A stretch of DNA of 19,959 bases from Alphaproteobacteria bacterium CG11_big_fil_rev_8_21_14_0_20_44_7 (GTDB lineage Bacteria; Pseudomonadota; Alphaproteobacteria; Rickettsiales; 21-14-0-20-44-7): NCBI GenBank assembly GCA_002787615.1, contig PCXJ01000039.1, forward strand, positions 1 to 19,959, given 5' to 3'. A program made the translations under genes and the position numbers. The notes under the pieces were generated by a model, which searched no databases, had not been told where the DNA came from, and saw only the letters and a program-made list of their open reading frames with translations. Shown piece by piece: positions 7,508 to 14,984 of the stretch (within the stretch, counting starts at the first letter, position 1; every line of letters starts with the position of its first letter).

Positions 7508-8677
7508 ATGATAGCAACAAATATATCCAAGAGATTCTTCTTAAATGCTATAGAAAAAGCTGAGCATGGCTCCTTTTCTTTAACAACGCCTGAGGGCATT
7601 AAATATGACTTTGAAGGTAAGCATAAAGGCCCAAAGGCAGATTTGGTTTTACATGAGTGGGAAGCATTAAATGCTTTTTTATTTAAGGGTGACATAGGAA
7701 TTGCTGAAACATACAGAGATGGGAAATGGGATAGCTCTGACCTTGAAGCCTTAATGCATTTTGGCCTTATCAATGTGGAAGCGCTGAAACGAGTAGTATA
7801 TGGCTCAGAGTTTTATCGTATGTTCAGCAGGTTAGCGTATTTGCTCAAACCAAACTCGCTAAAAGGCAGTAAAAGAAACATCTCTGCCCATTATGATCTG
7901 GGTAATCACTTCTATTCCCTCTGGCTGGATGAAACCATGACATATTCAGCAGCAATTTTTAATAATGAGGAATTACCGCTACCTAATGCCCAACATAACA
8001 AGTATGACAGAATGCTGGATTTAATCGGTAAATCGGGAGAGTTGCTGGAAATTGGCTGTGGTTGGGGTGGTTTGGCAGAACGTGCAATTGATAAATATGA
8101 TCATTCAGTAAAAGGACTGACTCTTTCAGAAGAACAGCATAAATATGCCAAACAACGCCTGCACAAATATAACGGCCATGCCAATATTGAGTTGCAAGAT
8201 TACCGACACGAACAGAAAAAGTTTGATAATATAGTCTCTATTGAAATGTTTGAAGCTGTTGGTGAGAAATATTGGGATACTTATTTTCAGAAAATATCTT
8301 CCTGCCTGAAACCTAAGGGTAAAGCCCTGATTCAAACCATCACCGTAGATGATAAATATTTTGAAAGCTATAGAAGCGGCGGAGATATGATACGCAGTTT
8401 CATCTTTCCAGGTGGAATGCTGCCTTCAAAAGAAAAGTTCAAGCATCATGCAAATAAAGCGAATTTGAAGATAACTGATAATTACGCTTTCGGGAAAGAC
8501 TACGCAAAAACCCTCCGTCACTGGCTGTATTCCTTTAATTCTAAAGAAAAAGAGCTGGATGCGATGGGGTTTGATAATAAATTCCGTAGAATTTGGAGAT
8601 TATATTTAGCTACTTGCGCTGCAAGCTTTGAAGTTGGGCGTACTGATGTTGTGCAAATGGAGCTGCAACATGCTTAA
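7508..8677 (+). CDS. Cfa-type SAM-dependent methyltransferase with altered bicarbonate pocket
   Basis: 389 residues; cyclopropane-fatty-acid-synthase family, which transfers the SAM methyl to the double bond of unsaturated phospholipid acyl chains. An N-terminal domain (about 1-110) is followed by ISAHYDLGNHFYSLWLDETMTYSAAIF (125-151), SAM motif LLEIGCGWGGLA (179-190), LQDYRH (229-234), EMFEAVGEKYW (246-256), FGKDYAKTLRHW (328-339) and LYLATCAASFEVG (365-377). Against the E. coli enzyme (from memory) Cys139 is Ala148 and His266 is Gln276, while Glu239, Ile268, Tyr317 and Cys354 are kept as Glu249, Ile278, Tyr332 and Cys370. Loss of the bicarbonate-binding His suggests a methyl or methylene product (UfaM- or BfaB/TmsB-like) rather than a cyclopropane; this is inference. 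AGGAG at 7491-7495 precedes the ATG. Confidence 0.92.
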   Translation: MIATNISKRFFLNAIEKAEHGSFSLTTPEGIKYDFEGKHKGPKADLVLHEWEALNAFLFKGDIGIAETYRDGKWDSSDLEALMHFGLINVEALKRVVYGSEFYRMFSRLAYLLKPNSLKGSKRNISAHYDLGNHFYSLWLDETMTYSAAIFNNEELPLPNAQHNKYDRMLDLIGKSGELLEIGCGWGGLAERAIDKYDHSVKGLTLSEEQHKYAKQRLHKYNGHANIELQDYRHEQKKFDNIVSIEMFEAVGEKYWDTYFQKISSCLKPKGKALIQTITVDDKYFESYRSGGDMIRSFIFPGGMLPSKEKFKHHANKANLKITDNYAFGKDYAKTLRHWLYSFNSKEKELDAMGFDNKFRRIWRLYLATCAASFEVGRTDVVQMELQHA

Positions 8678-9137
8678 AGCTATGCTAATTGCCGCGATCT
8701 TATCCAGCAGTTTTATAACTGTAGGAAAAGGGGAGATAAGCTGGTTATTTTGGACAGCATACGAAGCAGAGCTGTCTGCGCCTGAGGGTAAATATAATCC
8801 GGCAAAACCATTTGCGTTAGAGCTGACATATAAAATGGATTTTACAGGTGAGGAAATTGCAGAACGCTCAGTAGAAGAAGTTCGTAAGCAAGAATCTGCA
8901 ACAGAAGAAGAGTTAGCAAAATGGGGCACAAGGATGCGAGAGATATTCCCTGATGTTGTTGAAGGCGATAAAATCAAAGGATTGAAAACAGAAGATAATA
9001 AAAGCGTTTTCTTCCATAATGGTGAAAACATAGGACAGATTGATGATCCAAAATTTACCAAAGCTTTTTTTGATATCTGGCTAAGCGAAAAAACCACTGA
9101 ACCTGAATTGCGTGAAGCATTACTGGCAGGTCAGTAA
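8670..9137 (+). CDS. Chalcone-isomerase-like periplasmic protein
   Basis: 155 residues from ATG 8670, which overlaps the cfa-like stop by 8 bases and has a GGAG site about 8 bases upstream. An ATG at 8628 would lie inside the previous gene and hide the signal peptide. Residues 1-20 are a hydrophobic export signal (MLKAMLIAAILSSSF), cleavage site not clear. The body carries the chalcone-isomerase-like pattern: GEISWLFWTAYEAELSAPEG (21-40), ALELTYKMDFTGEEIAERS (49-67), GDKIKG (99-104) and AFFDIWLSEKT (132-142). In bacteria these proteins accompany lipid-modifying clusters and likely bind fatty-acid-like ligands; enzyme activity is not shown. It leads into the MFS gene through a TAATG overlap. 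Confidence 0.85.
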   Translation: MLKAMLIAAILSSSFITVGKGEISWLFWTAYEAELSAPEGKYNPAKPFALELTYKMDFTGEEIAERSVEEVRKQESATEEELAKWGTRMREIFPDVVEGDKIKGLKTEDNKSVFFHNGENIGQIDDPKFTKAFFDIWLSEKTTEPELREALLAGQ

Positions 9138-10414
9138 TGTCAAGATTATCGCTATATCAATACGGAATACTAGCTTTACCGCTAGCATTTGCAGGGTTGC
9201 CGCTTTACCTCCACATACCAGATTTGTACGCAACTCAGTTTGGTATGTCATTAGCAACAATCGGCATCCTCCTACTTGCAATCAGGTTGTTTGATGCATT
9301 CCAAGATCCGATAATTGGGTTTCTAACGAGTAGATTGACAAGTAACAAAAGTATACTTTCATCAATCATGCTAAGCATGTTAATAATGCTAGCAGCTAGC
9401 ATGTATTTGCTAATTTCACCGCAAGAATTTTTGCCGACATATATATGGTTCGCGATATTTATGCTTTTATGCACAACCGCATACAGCACTCTAAATATTG
9501 TCTATCAATCTCTGGGAGCTATTTGGTGCAAAGATTATCATCAGCGCACCAAAATAACTACGACCAGAGAAGCTATTGGCTTAATTGGCATTACATTAGC
9601 AGCAATCCTGCCAACTCTTCTTGCAGAAAAATATGGTGTACAAGAAGCTTTCAAAATATTTGCCATAATATTTGTAGCTCTCATAGCTTTTGTTGCTTTG
9701 ATATGGCTGCCTTGGCTCAAAAAAGTCAGTTTTGAATCGTTGCCTAAAAGCAAAACAGGCTCACTTAGTTTTCTAAAATTTAAAGCTACAAGACCACTGT
9801 TCATTATCTGGTTTTTAAGCCAGCTGTCTGCCGCAATACCTGTTGTGCTGGTTATATTCTTTGTGCGTGACAATCTAGAATTAGAGAATTTGCTCGGAGC
9901 TTATTTGCTTATTTATTTTGTCAGCGGCGCTTTGGGAATGCCATTATGGCGCTATATTGAGAAAATAAAGACCAAACAATTTGCTTGGCAATCAGCAATG
10001 TTTCTAGCTATTGCCTCTTTCATCTGGGCATATTTCTTAGAGGCCGGAGACATGTATGAATATGGGCTGGTTTGCGTTTTTTCTGGGCTAGCGCTTGGTG
10101 CTGAGCTAGGAATTCCCCCTTCAATTCTAGCAGACACGATTTCCCGCGAGAAAGAAGATGCTGCTGCTGCAAAATATTTTGGCATATCAACTTTTTTAGG
10201 AAAATTTGCGTTAGCAACGGCAAGCGGTCTGGTTTTGCCGATAATAGCATATTGGGGGTATAGCCCAAACTCTGAGAATTCAACAGAAGCACTACATGCG
10301 CTAGCAATTAGCTATTCGCTAATTCCATGCGCAATAAAGTTGATGCCGGCAATCAGCTTAAGTTTTATCAAACTGGAAGGAGAACAAAATGAAAAAAATA
10401 AGGAGAGTAATTAG
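9137..10414 (+). CDS. MFS_2/GPH-type membrane transporter
   Basis: 425 residues, about 12 hydrophobic segments, so an inner-membrane permease. It has the glycoside-pentoside-hexuronide (MFS_2) signature near the start: YGILALPLAFAGLPLYLHIP (9-28) and LAIRLFDAFQDPIIGFLTSRL (47-67), with Arg50, Asp53 and Asp57 in the loop and helix around it. In lipid operons such permeases may flip or move lipid-like substrates, as sodium-lipid symporters of this superfamily do, rather than sugars; the substrate cannot be read from the sequence. Its start shares one base with the previous stop. The DUF3833 gene begins 26 bases before its end. Confidence 0.85.
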   Translation: MSRLSLYQYGILALPLAFAGLPLYLHIPDLYATQFGMSLATIGILLLAIRLFDAFQDPIIGFLTSRLTSNKSILSSIMLSMLIMLAASMYLLISPQEFLPTYIWFAIFMLLCTTAYSTLNIVYQSLGAIWCKDYHQRTKITTTREAIGLIGITLAAILPTLLAEKYGVQEAFKIFAIIFVALIAFVALIWLPWLKKVSFESLPKSKTGSLSFLKFKATRPLFIIWFLSQLSAAIPVVLVIFFVRDNLELENLLGAYLLIYFVSGALGMPLWRYIEKIKTKQFAWQSAMFLAIASFIWAYFLEAGDMYEYGLVCVFSGLALGAELGIPPSILADTISREKEDAAAAKYFGISTFLGKFALATASGLVLPIIAYWGYSPNSENSTEALHALAISYSLIPCAIKLMPAISLSFIKLEGEQNEKNKESN

Positions 10415-10919
10415 TATGGGAATTTTATGTACATTATTTGGTTGTAACGGAATTGAGCCTGCAAAATATGTAGACCAGCAACCTAAGGCCGACATTAAAG
10501 AGTTTTTCAACGGGCCGATAAAAGCCTGGGGTCTTATTCAGGATAGAAGTGGTAATGTTATCAGCCGTTTTGATGTTGATATGATAGGTAAATGGCAAGG
10601 TGATGTGGGTACGTTAGAAGAAGACTTTACCTATTATGATGGTTCTACTCAAAAGCGTATTTGGACAATCAAAGAACTTGAAGGTGATAAATACGAAGGC
10701 ACTGCCGGTGATATAATTGGCAAAGCCGATGGCGAGGTTAACGGGAGTATGATTTATTGGAAATATGAAATGGATGTGCCAGTTGATGATAAAACCTACC
10801 GCCTGAAATTTGATGATTATATGTGGCAGATGAATGATGGTGTGGTAATTAACAGATCGTATTTTAAAAAATTTGGCTTTACTGTAGCTGAGCTAACCCT
10901 AATTATGCAAAAGCAATGA
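10389..10919 (+). CDS. DUF3833 family lipoprotein
   Basis: 176 residues. A basic start (MKKIRRV), a hydrophobic stretch and LFGC end the signal; Cys19 is the likely lipidated residue, though Phe at -2 is atypical for a lipobox. The DUF3833 pattern follows: FFNGPIKAWGLIQDRSGNVISRFDVDMIGKW (39-69), EEDFTYYDG (77-85), KADGEVNGSMIYWKYEM (112-128), FDDYMWQMNDGVVINRSYFKKFGF (141-164). It is a beta-rich envelope lipoprotein with no proven function; its fixed place beside Cfa-type genes suggests a role in handling the modified lipid. A GGAAGGAG ribosome site at about 10376-10383 precedes the ATG. Its stop and the SDR start overlap as ATGA. Confidence 0.87.
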   Translation: MKKIRRVISMGILCTLFGCNGIEPAKYVDQQPKADIKEFFNGPIKAWGLIQDRSGNVISRFDVDMIGKWQGDVGTLEEDFTYYDGSTQKRIWTIKELEGDKYEGTAGDIIGKADGEVNGSMIYWKYEMDVPVDDKTYRLKFDDYMWQMNDGVVINRSYFKKFGFTVAELTLIMQKQ

Positions 10920-11677
10920 AAGATCTGAACGGCAAAAATATATGGCTTATAGGTGCCAGCAGCGGCATTGGCGAAGCGTTAGCAAAAGAACTTGCCATGC
11001 AAGGAGCTAACCTTGCCCTATCTGCAAGGCGCGAGAAAGAGCTGGATAAAGTGAAAAAAAGTCTGCAGGGCAATAAGAATATTTCCTTGCCGCTTGATGT
11101 TTCAAATTTAGATGAGCTAAAAAAAGCCGCCAGCAAGTTAAAGAATGATTGGGGGCAGATTGATTCTGTAATAACATTAGCGGCGATTTATTATCCGGAG
11201 AAAATTCAGAAGCTTGAGGCAGAAAAAACAGCTAAGCTTATTGAAATAAACCTGACCAGCAATTTTTATTTATGCGAGGCGGTCCTGCCAATCTTAACTA
11301 AACAAAAAGAAGGACAGATTGTTTTCTGTGGATCGGTTGCTGGTTATGTGGGTTTGCCAAAAGGCCAGCCATATTGCGCCACAAAAGCAGGCGTTATAAG
11401 TTTGGCTGAAAGCCTGAAGATTGAGCTGGCAGAAGATCATCCCAAAATTGATGTAAAAGTTATATGCCCTGGCTTTGTTAAAACCCCGATGACAGATAAG
11501 AATAATTTCAAAATGCCAATGGTCATTGAAGCAGAAGAAGCCGCCAAAGCAATTGCCAAAGGTTTGAAATCCAAGAAGTTTGAAATTCATTTCCCACGAA
11601 AATTTACCAATATCATGAAACTCTTGGAAATTATGCCGTATCGTCTATATTTTTGGCTTAGCAAAAAACTGATTTAA
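10916..11677 (+). CDS. Short-chain dehydrogenase/reductase
   Basis: 253 residues, classical SDR. GASSGIG (13-19) binds the nucleotide; ARREKELD (37-44), with Arg38 and Arg39 after the second strand, suggests NADP(H). The catalytic set is Asn112 (INLTS), Ser140 (CGS), Tyr153 and Lys157 (YCATK), and PGFVKTPMT (185-193) closes the site. The usual NNAG is TLAA (87-90), an unusual variant. The C-terminus is basic and hydrophobic (KLLEIMPYRLYFWLSKKLI), which could contact the membrane. Substrate is unknown; a lipid carbonyl or hydroxy group fits the neighbours. It is translationally coupled to the lipoprotein gene, and the response-regulator gene starts two bases after its stop. Confidence 0.9.
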   Translation: MKDLNGKNIWLIGASSGIGEALAKELAMQGANLALSARREKELDKVKKSLQGNKNISLPLDVSNLDELKKAASKLKNDWGQIDSVITLAAIYYPEKIQKLEAEKTAKLIEINLTSNFYLCEAVLPILTKQKEGQIVFCGSVAGYVGLPKGQPYCATKAGVISLAESLKIELAEDHPKIDVKVICPGFVKTPMTDKNNFKMPMVIEAEEAAKAIAKGLKSKKFEIHFPRKFTNIMKLLEIMPYRLYFWLSKKLI

Positions 11678-11679
11678 AT

Positions 11680-12360
11680 ATGCGCGTTCTTGTAATTGAA
11701 GATGATAAAGACCTTAATTCCTACATATGCAAAGGTCTTAAAGAGCAAGGTTGCAATGTAGATTCAGCCGAGGATGGCAAGCAGGGTTTGTTTTTAGCCA
11801 CTACAGAAAAATATGATGCTCTAGTGATTGATAGAATGCTTCCCGAAGTTGATGGCCTAACAATTATCAGAACCATAAGAGCAAGTAATAACCAAACACC
11901 AGCCTTAATATTAAGCGCTCTTGGACAAGTTGATGACAGAGTTAAAGGGTTAAAAGCCGGTGGAGATGATTATGTAGTCAAACCATTTGCATTTACAGAG
12001 TTAATGGCACGGCTTGAAGCTATTTCCCGTAGAAGGAATGGCTTAGAATCAACTGAAGAAACCAAGCTTAGCGTTGCAGATTTAGAAATGGATTTACTTT
12101 CTCGCAAAATATATCGCAGTGGTAAGGAAATTGAGATTCAATCACGCGAGTTTAAATTATTGGAATATTTATTGCGCCATAAAGGGCAAGTAGTCACTAG
12201 AACCATGCTTTTAGAGCAAATCTGGGATTATAATTTTGATCCGCAAACTAATGTTATTGATGTGCACATCAGCCGCTTACGATCAAAAATTGAGAAAGGT
12301 TTTGATAAGCCTATTATAAAAACCATACGTGGAACGGGCTATATAGTTGAGGATAAATAA
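11680..12360 (+). CDS. OmpR/PhoB-family response regulator
   Basis: 226 residues. Receiver domain (1-118): acidic pocket EDDKD (7-11), phosphoacceptor Asp51 (VIDRMLP), Ser79 in LSA and Lys101 in VVKPF, with GGDDYVVKPF in the switch region. Winged-helix domain (about 125-225): EFKLLEYLLRHKGQVVTR, then DVHISRLRSKI (recognition helix) and IKTIRGTGYIVE. All phosphorelay residues are intact. It is the first of a pair with the kinase and sits at the end of the lipid operon, two bases after the SDR stop, so it probably controls that operon or reports on membrane state; this is inference. Confidence 0.95.
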   Translation: MRVLVIEDDKDLNSYICKGLKEQGCNVDSAEDGKQGLFLATTEKYDALVIDRMLPEVDGLTIIRTIRASNNQTPALILSALGQVDDRVKGLKAGGDDYVVKPFAFTELMARLEAISRRRNGLESTEETKLSVADLEMDLLSRKIYRSGKEIEIQSREFKLLEYLLRHKGQVVTRTMLLEQIWDYNFDPQTNVIDVHISRLRSKIEKGFDKPIIKTIRGTGYIVEDK

Positions 12361-13385
12361 TGCCAGCAGTTAAGTTCAAAACTAGTTCCAGCTTTAGATT
12401 AGCGGGATTTTTTGCAATACTTCTGGTAGTGTCAGCGGGAATTATTTTATATCTAATTTCACTTGCTAATGATGCTAGCCTTGCTGAGTCAGATATCGAG
12501 GAAATAAGAGATATAATTAATGCGCTTGGTATCTCTATCATAATCCTTCTGTCAATAGTTCTTGCAGTTGCTTATTTTGTTAGTGTCTATGTTGTCGATC
12601 TGATCAATACTATCTCCCATACAGCTGATGGCATAATGCAAAGCGGTGATTTATCACAAAGAATCCCGGTTCGCCATGAACGTGATGATCTAAGCAAACT
12701 CGCAAAAGTGCTGAACAAGATGTTTGATAGAATTGAAGAATCAGTAGAAGGTGTGCGCCAGGTTTCAGACAACATAGCGCATGATCTGAGAACTCCAATA
12801 ACCAGGCTGCGTACAAAGCTGGAAAAATTTGACGGCACCGAAAACCAAAAAGAGAAACTGATAAAAGAAGCCGATACTATAATTACCATGTTCAATTCAT
12901 TGCTGAGGATAGCTCGTATTGAATCTGGTAAGGAAAAAGCAAAATTCAAGAAGCTGGATTTGAAATTGTTGCTCGAGGATGTAGTGGAATTTTATGAACC
13001 GCTAGCTGAAAAGAAAAAACAAAAACTGGAATTATCCATATCTAAAGCTGAGATTAAAGGTGATAGGAATTTATTATTTCAGGCTTTTGCAAATTTGCTT
13101 GATAACGCAATTAAGTTTACTCCTGCGAATGGCGAGATAAACATAAGCCTTAGGAGGTCGGCGGATGGGTTTACGGTAAAAATAGCAGACTCAGGTGTAG
13201 GCATAGCAAAGCAAGACAGGGAAAAAGTTTTCAACAGATTCTACCGTACAGAATCCAGCCGGAATACTGAAGGACATGGTCTAGGTTTAAGTATGGTTAA
13301 AGCTATCATTGATTATCATAACGGTAAGATTAGCCTCAAAGACAACAAGCCTGGTCTCTTAGTTAGCTTAAGGTTGCAAAACTAA
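12360..13385 (+). CDS. Sensor histidine kinase with minimal periplasmic loop
   Basis: 341 residues. TM1 about 13-36, a periplasmic loop of only about 16 residues (37-52), TM2 about 53-79, HAMP about 80-132, then HisKA with SDNIAHDLRTP (phosphorylated His141), an N-box LLDNAIKF (Asn249), G1 ADSGVGI (276-282), F-box RFYRTE (293-298) and G2 GHGLGL (305-310). The loop is too short for a folded sensor domain, so it probably senses the bilayer or a membrane partner, as intramembrane-sensing kinases do. ATG overlaps the regulator stop by one base. Its stop codon overlaps the stop of the opposite-strand carbonic-anhydrase-like gene. Confidence 0.95.
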   Translation: MPAVKFKTSSSFRLAGFFAILLVVSAGIILYLISLANDASLAESDIEEIRDIINALGISIIILLSIVLAVAYFVSVYVVDLINTISHTADGIMQSGDLSQRIPVRHERDDLSKLAKVLNKMFDRIEESVEGVRQVSDNIAHDLRTPITRLRTKLEKFDGTENQKEKLIKEADTIITMFNSLLRIARIESGKEKAKFKKLDLKLLLEDVVEFYEPLAEKKKQKLELSISKAEIKGDRNLLFQAFANLLDNAIKFTPANGEINISLRRSADGFTVKIADSGVGIAKQDREKVFNRFYRTESSRNTEGHGLGLSMVKAIIDYHNGKISLKDNKPGLLVSLRLQN

Positions 13386-13894
13386 TTCTTGTATGGCAAA
13401 GACGAGTGATGAAGGTTGATCTTCAGGTTGCCGTCTTTGTCTTCAATATATCCAAAGCTATATTCAACTTTTATTTCATTACCTTCTGTCGTTGTAAAAT
13501 AATAATTACCCATTGCCAGTGCTGAGTCGCAGTCTATTGTAATGCCTTCATTCTCAAATCTTACCTTAGTATATGGTGCAAGAGCAAAGCCTTTATCTTC
13601 AGGTACAATCCCTGTAACAAAATAAGATAGAGCTTCTTCTTCAGTTCCTCTAAACTGGTCATCTGCTGCTTTGGTAGGTTTGAATAACACTTCGCCTAGG
13701 TCATAGGCGTAAAGATCATCCAAGTGCTTTTGTGCTCTTACCGAAGGATTGTCAGATTTGCCTATCTCTACAATCCCTGTTCCCCATTTTGTTTGGGCAG
13801 CAATTACCTCATCTTTTGTAATATTCGCACACTCAGCATTAGCTGAAGCTGCTGTAAGTACTATTATTGAAGTTGATAATATAAGTTTTTTCAT
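13382..13894 (-). CDS. Secreted iota-class carbonic anhydrase-like protein (NTF2/SnoaL fold)
   Basis: 170 residues. Residues 1-20 (MKKLILSTSIIVLTAASANA) are a clear Sec signal with cleavage after ANA, so it should be periplasmic. The body matches the SnoaL/CaMKII-association-domain family once misannotated as phosphoribosyl-AMP cyclohydrolase: GEVLFKPTKAADDQFRGTEEEALSYFV (67-93), KGFALAPYTKVRFEN (101-115), ALAMGNYYF (125-133), VEYSFGYI (143-150) and a final LHHSSLPY (161-168). HHSS near the C-terminus is the hallmark of iota-carbonic anhydrases (COG4337-like), which can work without metal. Cys22 and Cys122 could form a disulfide. AAGGAG precedes the ATG, and it follows sbtA by ten bases, so one operon. 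Activity is inference from family and neighbour; a binding role is the alternative. Confidence 0.8.
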   Translation of the reverse strand: MKKLILSTSIIVLTAASANAECANITKDEVIAAQTKWGTGIVEIGKSDNPSVRAQKHLDDLYAYDLGEVLFKPTKAADDQFRGTEEEALSYFVTGIVPEDKGFALAPYTKVRFENEGITIDCDSALAMGNYYFTTTEGNEIKVEYSFGYIEDKDGNLKINLHHSSLPYKN

Positions 13895-13904
13895 TTTTTG
13901 CTCC

Positions 13905-14894
13905 TTAGTTAGTTAATAAAATTTCTGCCGCTGAGTAATAAAGCGGTATTCCTACAATAATGTTGAACGGGAATGTTATCGCCAGCGACATCGGCACATA
14001 AACGGATGCTTTCGCTTGCGGAAGTGCCAATCTCATAGCTGCTGAAACCGCAATGTAAGATGCACTTGCAAACAGAACTGTGAATAATGTCGCTGTACCT
14101 ATGTCAAGGCCGATTACATAACTACAACCAAGTGCGACTGTTGCACTGAATAAAGGCATATATATGCCAAACAATATCAGGTTAAGGTTAAAGTCTTTGA
14201 GGTTGGTAAGCTGACGGGAAACCAGCAAACCCATATCAAGCAGGAAGAGAGCTAAGATACCCTGAAATGGTGTTACCAAAAACCCTTCCATTTTTATATA
14301 GCCGGGTTTGCCTGTTAACCAGCCAATCAGGAATGAACCAATGAGTAGCAGTATCGCTCCGTTAGTAAATATCTCCCTTGATAATTTAGGTGTAGCTTTC
14401 TCCGTTGCTTTGATAGTTTCAGGCGCAGCACGGTGAGCTATGAATAATCCTGATAAAATTGCAGGAGCTTCCATAAGCGCTAAGACAGCAATTATATAAC
14501 CAGCATAGATCACTTCATTTGCATCAAGAAAACTTGCTGCTGTTACAAATGTAACCATACTAATTGAGCCATAATGTGCAGCTACCGCAGCAGCCGTAGG
14601 TTTATCAAGTTTCGTGGTTCTGCTTAGCAAAAAATATCCCAAGAATGGTTGCAAGAAGCCAAATGCTAAACCAACAAATATGGTGGAGATAACCTCGCCG
14701 TTAATTTCTGGAGTTTCAGCAATTGCAACACCGCCCTTAAATCCTATCGCCATCATCAAATATATCGCTAAGTACCTGCTAATGCTCTCAGGAACTTCCA
14801 AGTCTGATTTTATGAAACCCGCAATAATGCCCAGTGCAAAAAACAAAATTGCCGGTGAAAGCAAGTTTTGTATAAATAAATCTAATATTTCCAT
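13905..14894 (-). CDS. sbtA: SbtA-type sodium-dependent bicarbonate transporter
   Basis: 329 residues, about ten hydrophobic segments in two halves around a polar middle loop (155-175). Family signatures: GFKGGVA (51-57), AAVAAHYGSISMVTFVTAASF (102-122), LMEAPAI (140-146), ASASYIAVSAAMRLALPQAKA (276-296) and FPFNIIVGIPLYY (308-320). The cyanobacterial relative imports HCO3- with Na+ and is the main high-affinity bicarbonate carrier. The PII-like regulator SbtB, often adjacent in cyanobacteria, is not seen here. It heads the operon with the carbonic-anhydrase-like gene and is divergent from the LysR gene. An AAAGGA site lies a few bases before the ATG. Confidence 0.92.
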   Translation of the reverse strand: MEILDLFIQNLLSPAILFFALGIIAGFIKSDLEVPESISRYLAIYLMMAIGFKGGVAIAETPEINGEVISTIFVGLAFGFLQPFLGYFLLSRTTKLDKPTAAAVAAHYGSISMVTFVTAASFLDANEVIYAGYIIAVLALMEAPAILSGLFIAHRAAPETIKATEKATPKLSREIFTNGAILLLIGSFLIGWLTGKPGYIKMEGFLVTPFQGILALFLLDMGLLVSRQLTNLKDFNLNLILFGIYMPLFSATVALGCSYVIGLDIGTATLFTVLFASASYIAVSAAMRLALPQAKASVYVPMSLAITFPFNIIVGIPLYYSAAEILLTN

Positions 14895-14920
14895 TTTGTA
14901 TCCTTTTCTAAGTTTTGAAG

Positions 14921-14926
14921 TTTATA
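14921..14926 (-). promoter_or_regulatory. Possible sbtA -10 element
   Basis: On the minus strand TATAAA at 14921-14926 is a reasonable -10 for sbtA, with start near 14914 and a short leader to the ATG at 14894; a -35 is weak. Confidence 0.3.
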
Positions 14927-14929
14927 CAC

Positions 14930-14958
14930 TTGCATTAGCTATAAGAAAAACGCATAAT
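14930..14958 (+). promoter_or_regulatory. Possible lysR promoter
   Basis: TTGCAT at 14930-14935 and CATAAT at 14953-14958 are separated by 17 bases, giving transcription start at about 14965. The start point falls inside the inverted repeat at 14958-14978. Confidence 0.4.
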
Positions 14959-14978
14959 TCTAATATCAGGTATTAGAA
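14958..14978. promoter_or_regulatory. LysR-type operator inverted repeat
   Basis: Arms TTCTAATA and TATTAGAA are perfect complements around a 5-base spacer. The inner CTAAT to ATTAG unit fits the T-N11-A form of LysR sites. It overlies the probable lysR start and ends 6 bases before the lysR ATG, as for self-repression, with the divergent sbtA promoter within reach. Confidence 0.6.
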
Positions 14979-14984
14979 AAACTT

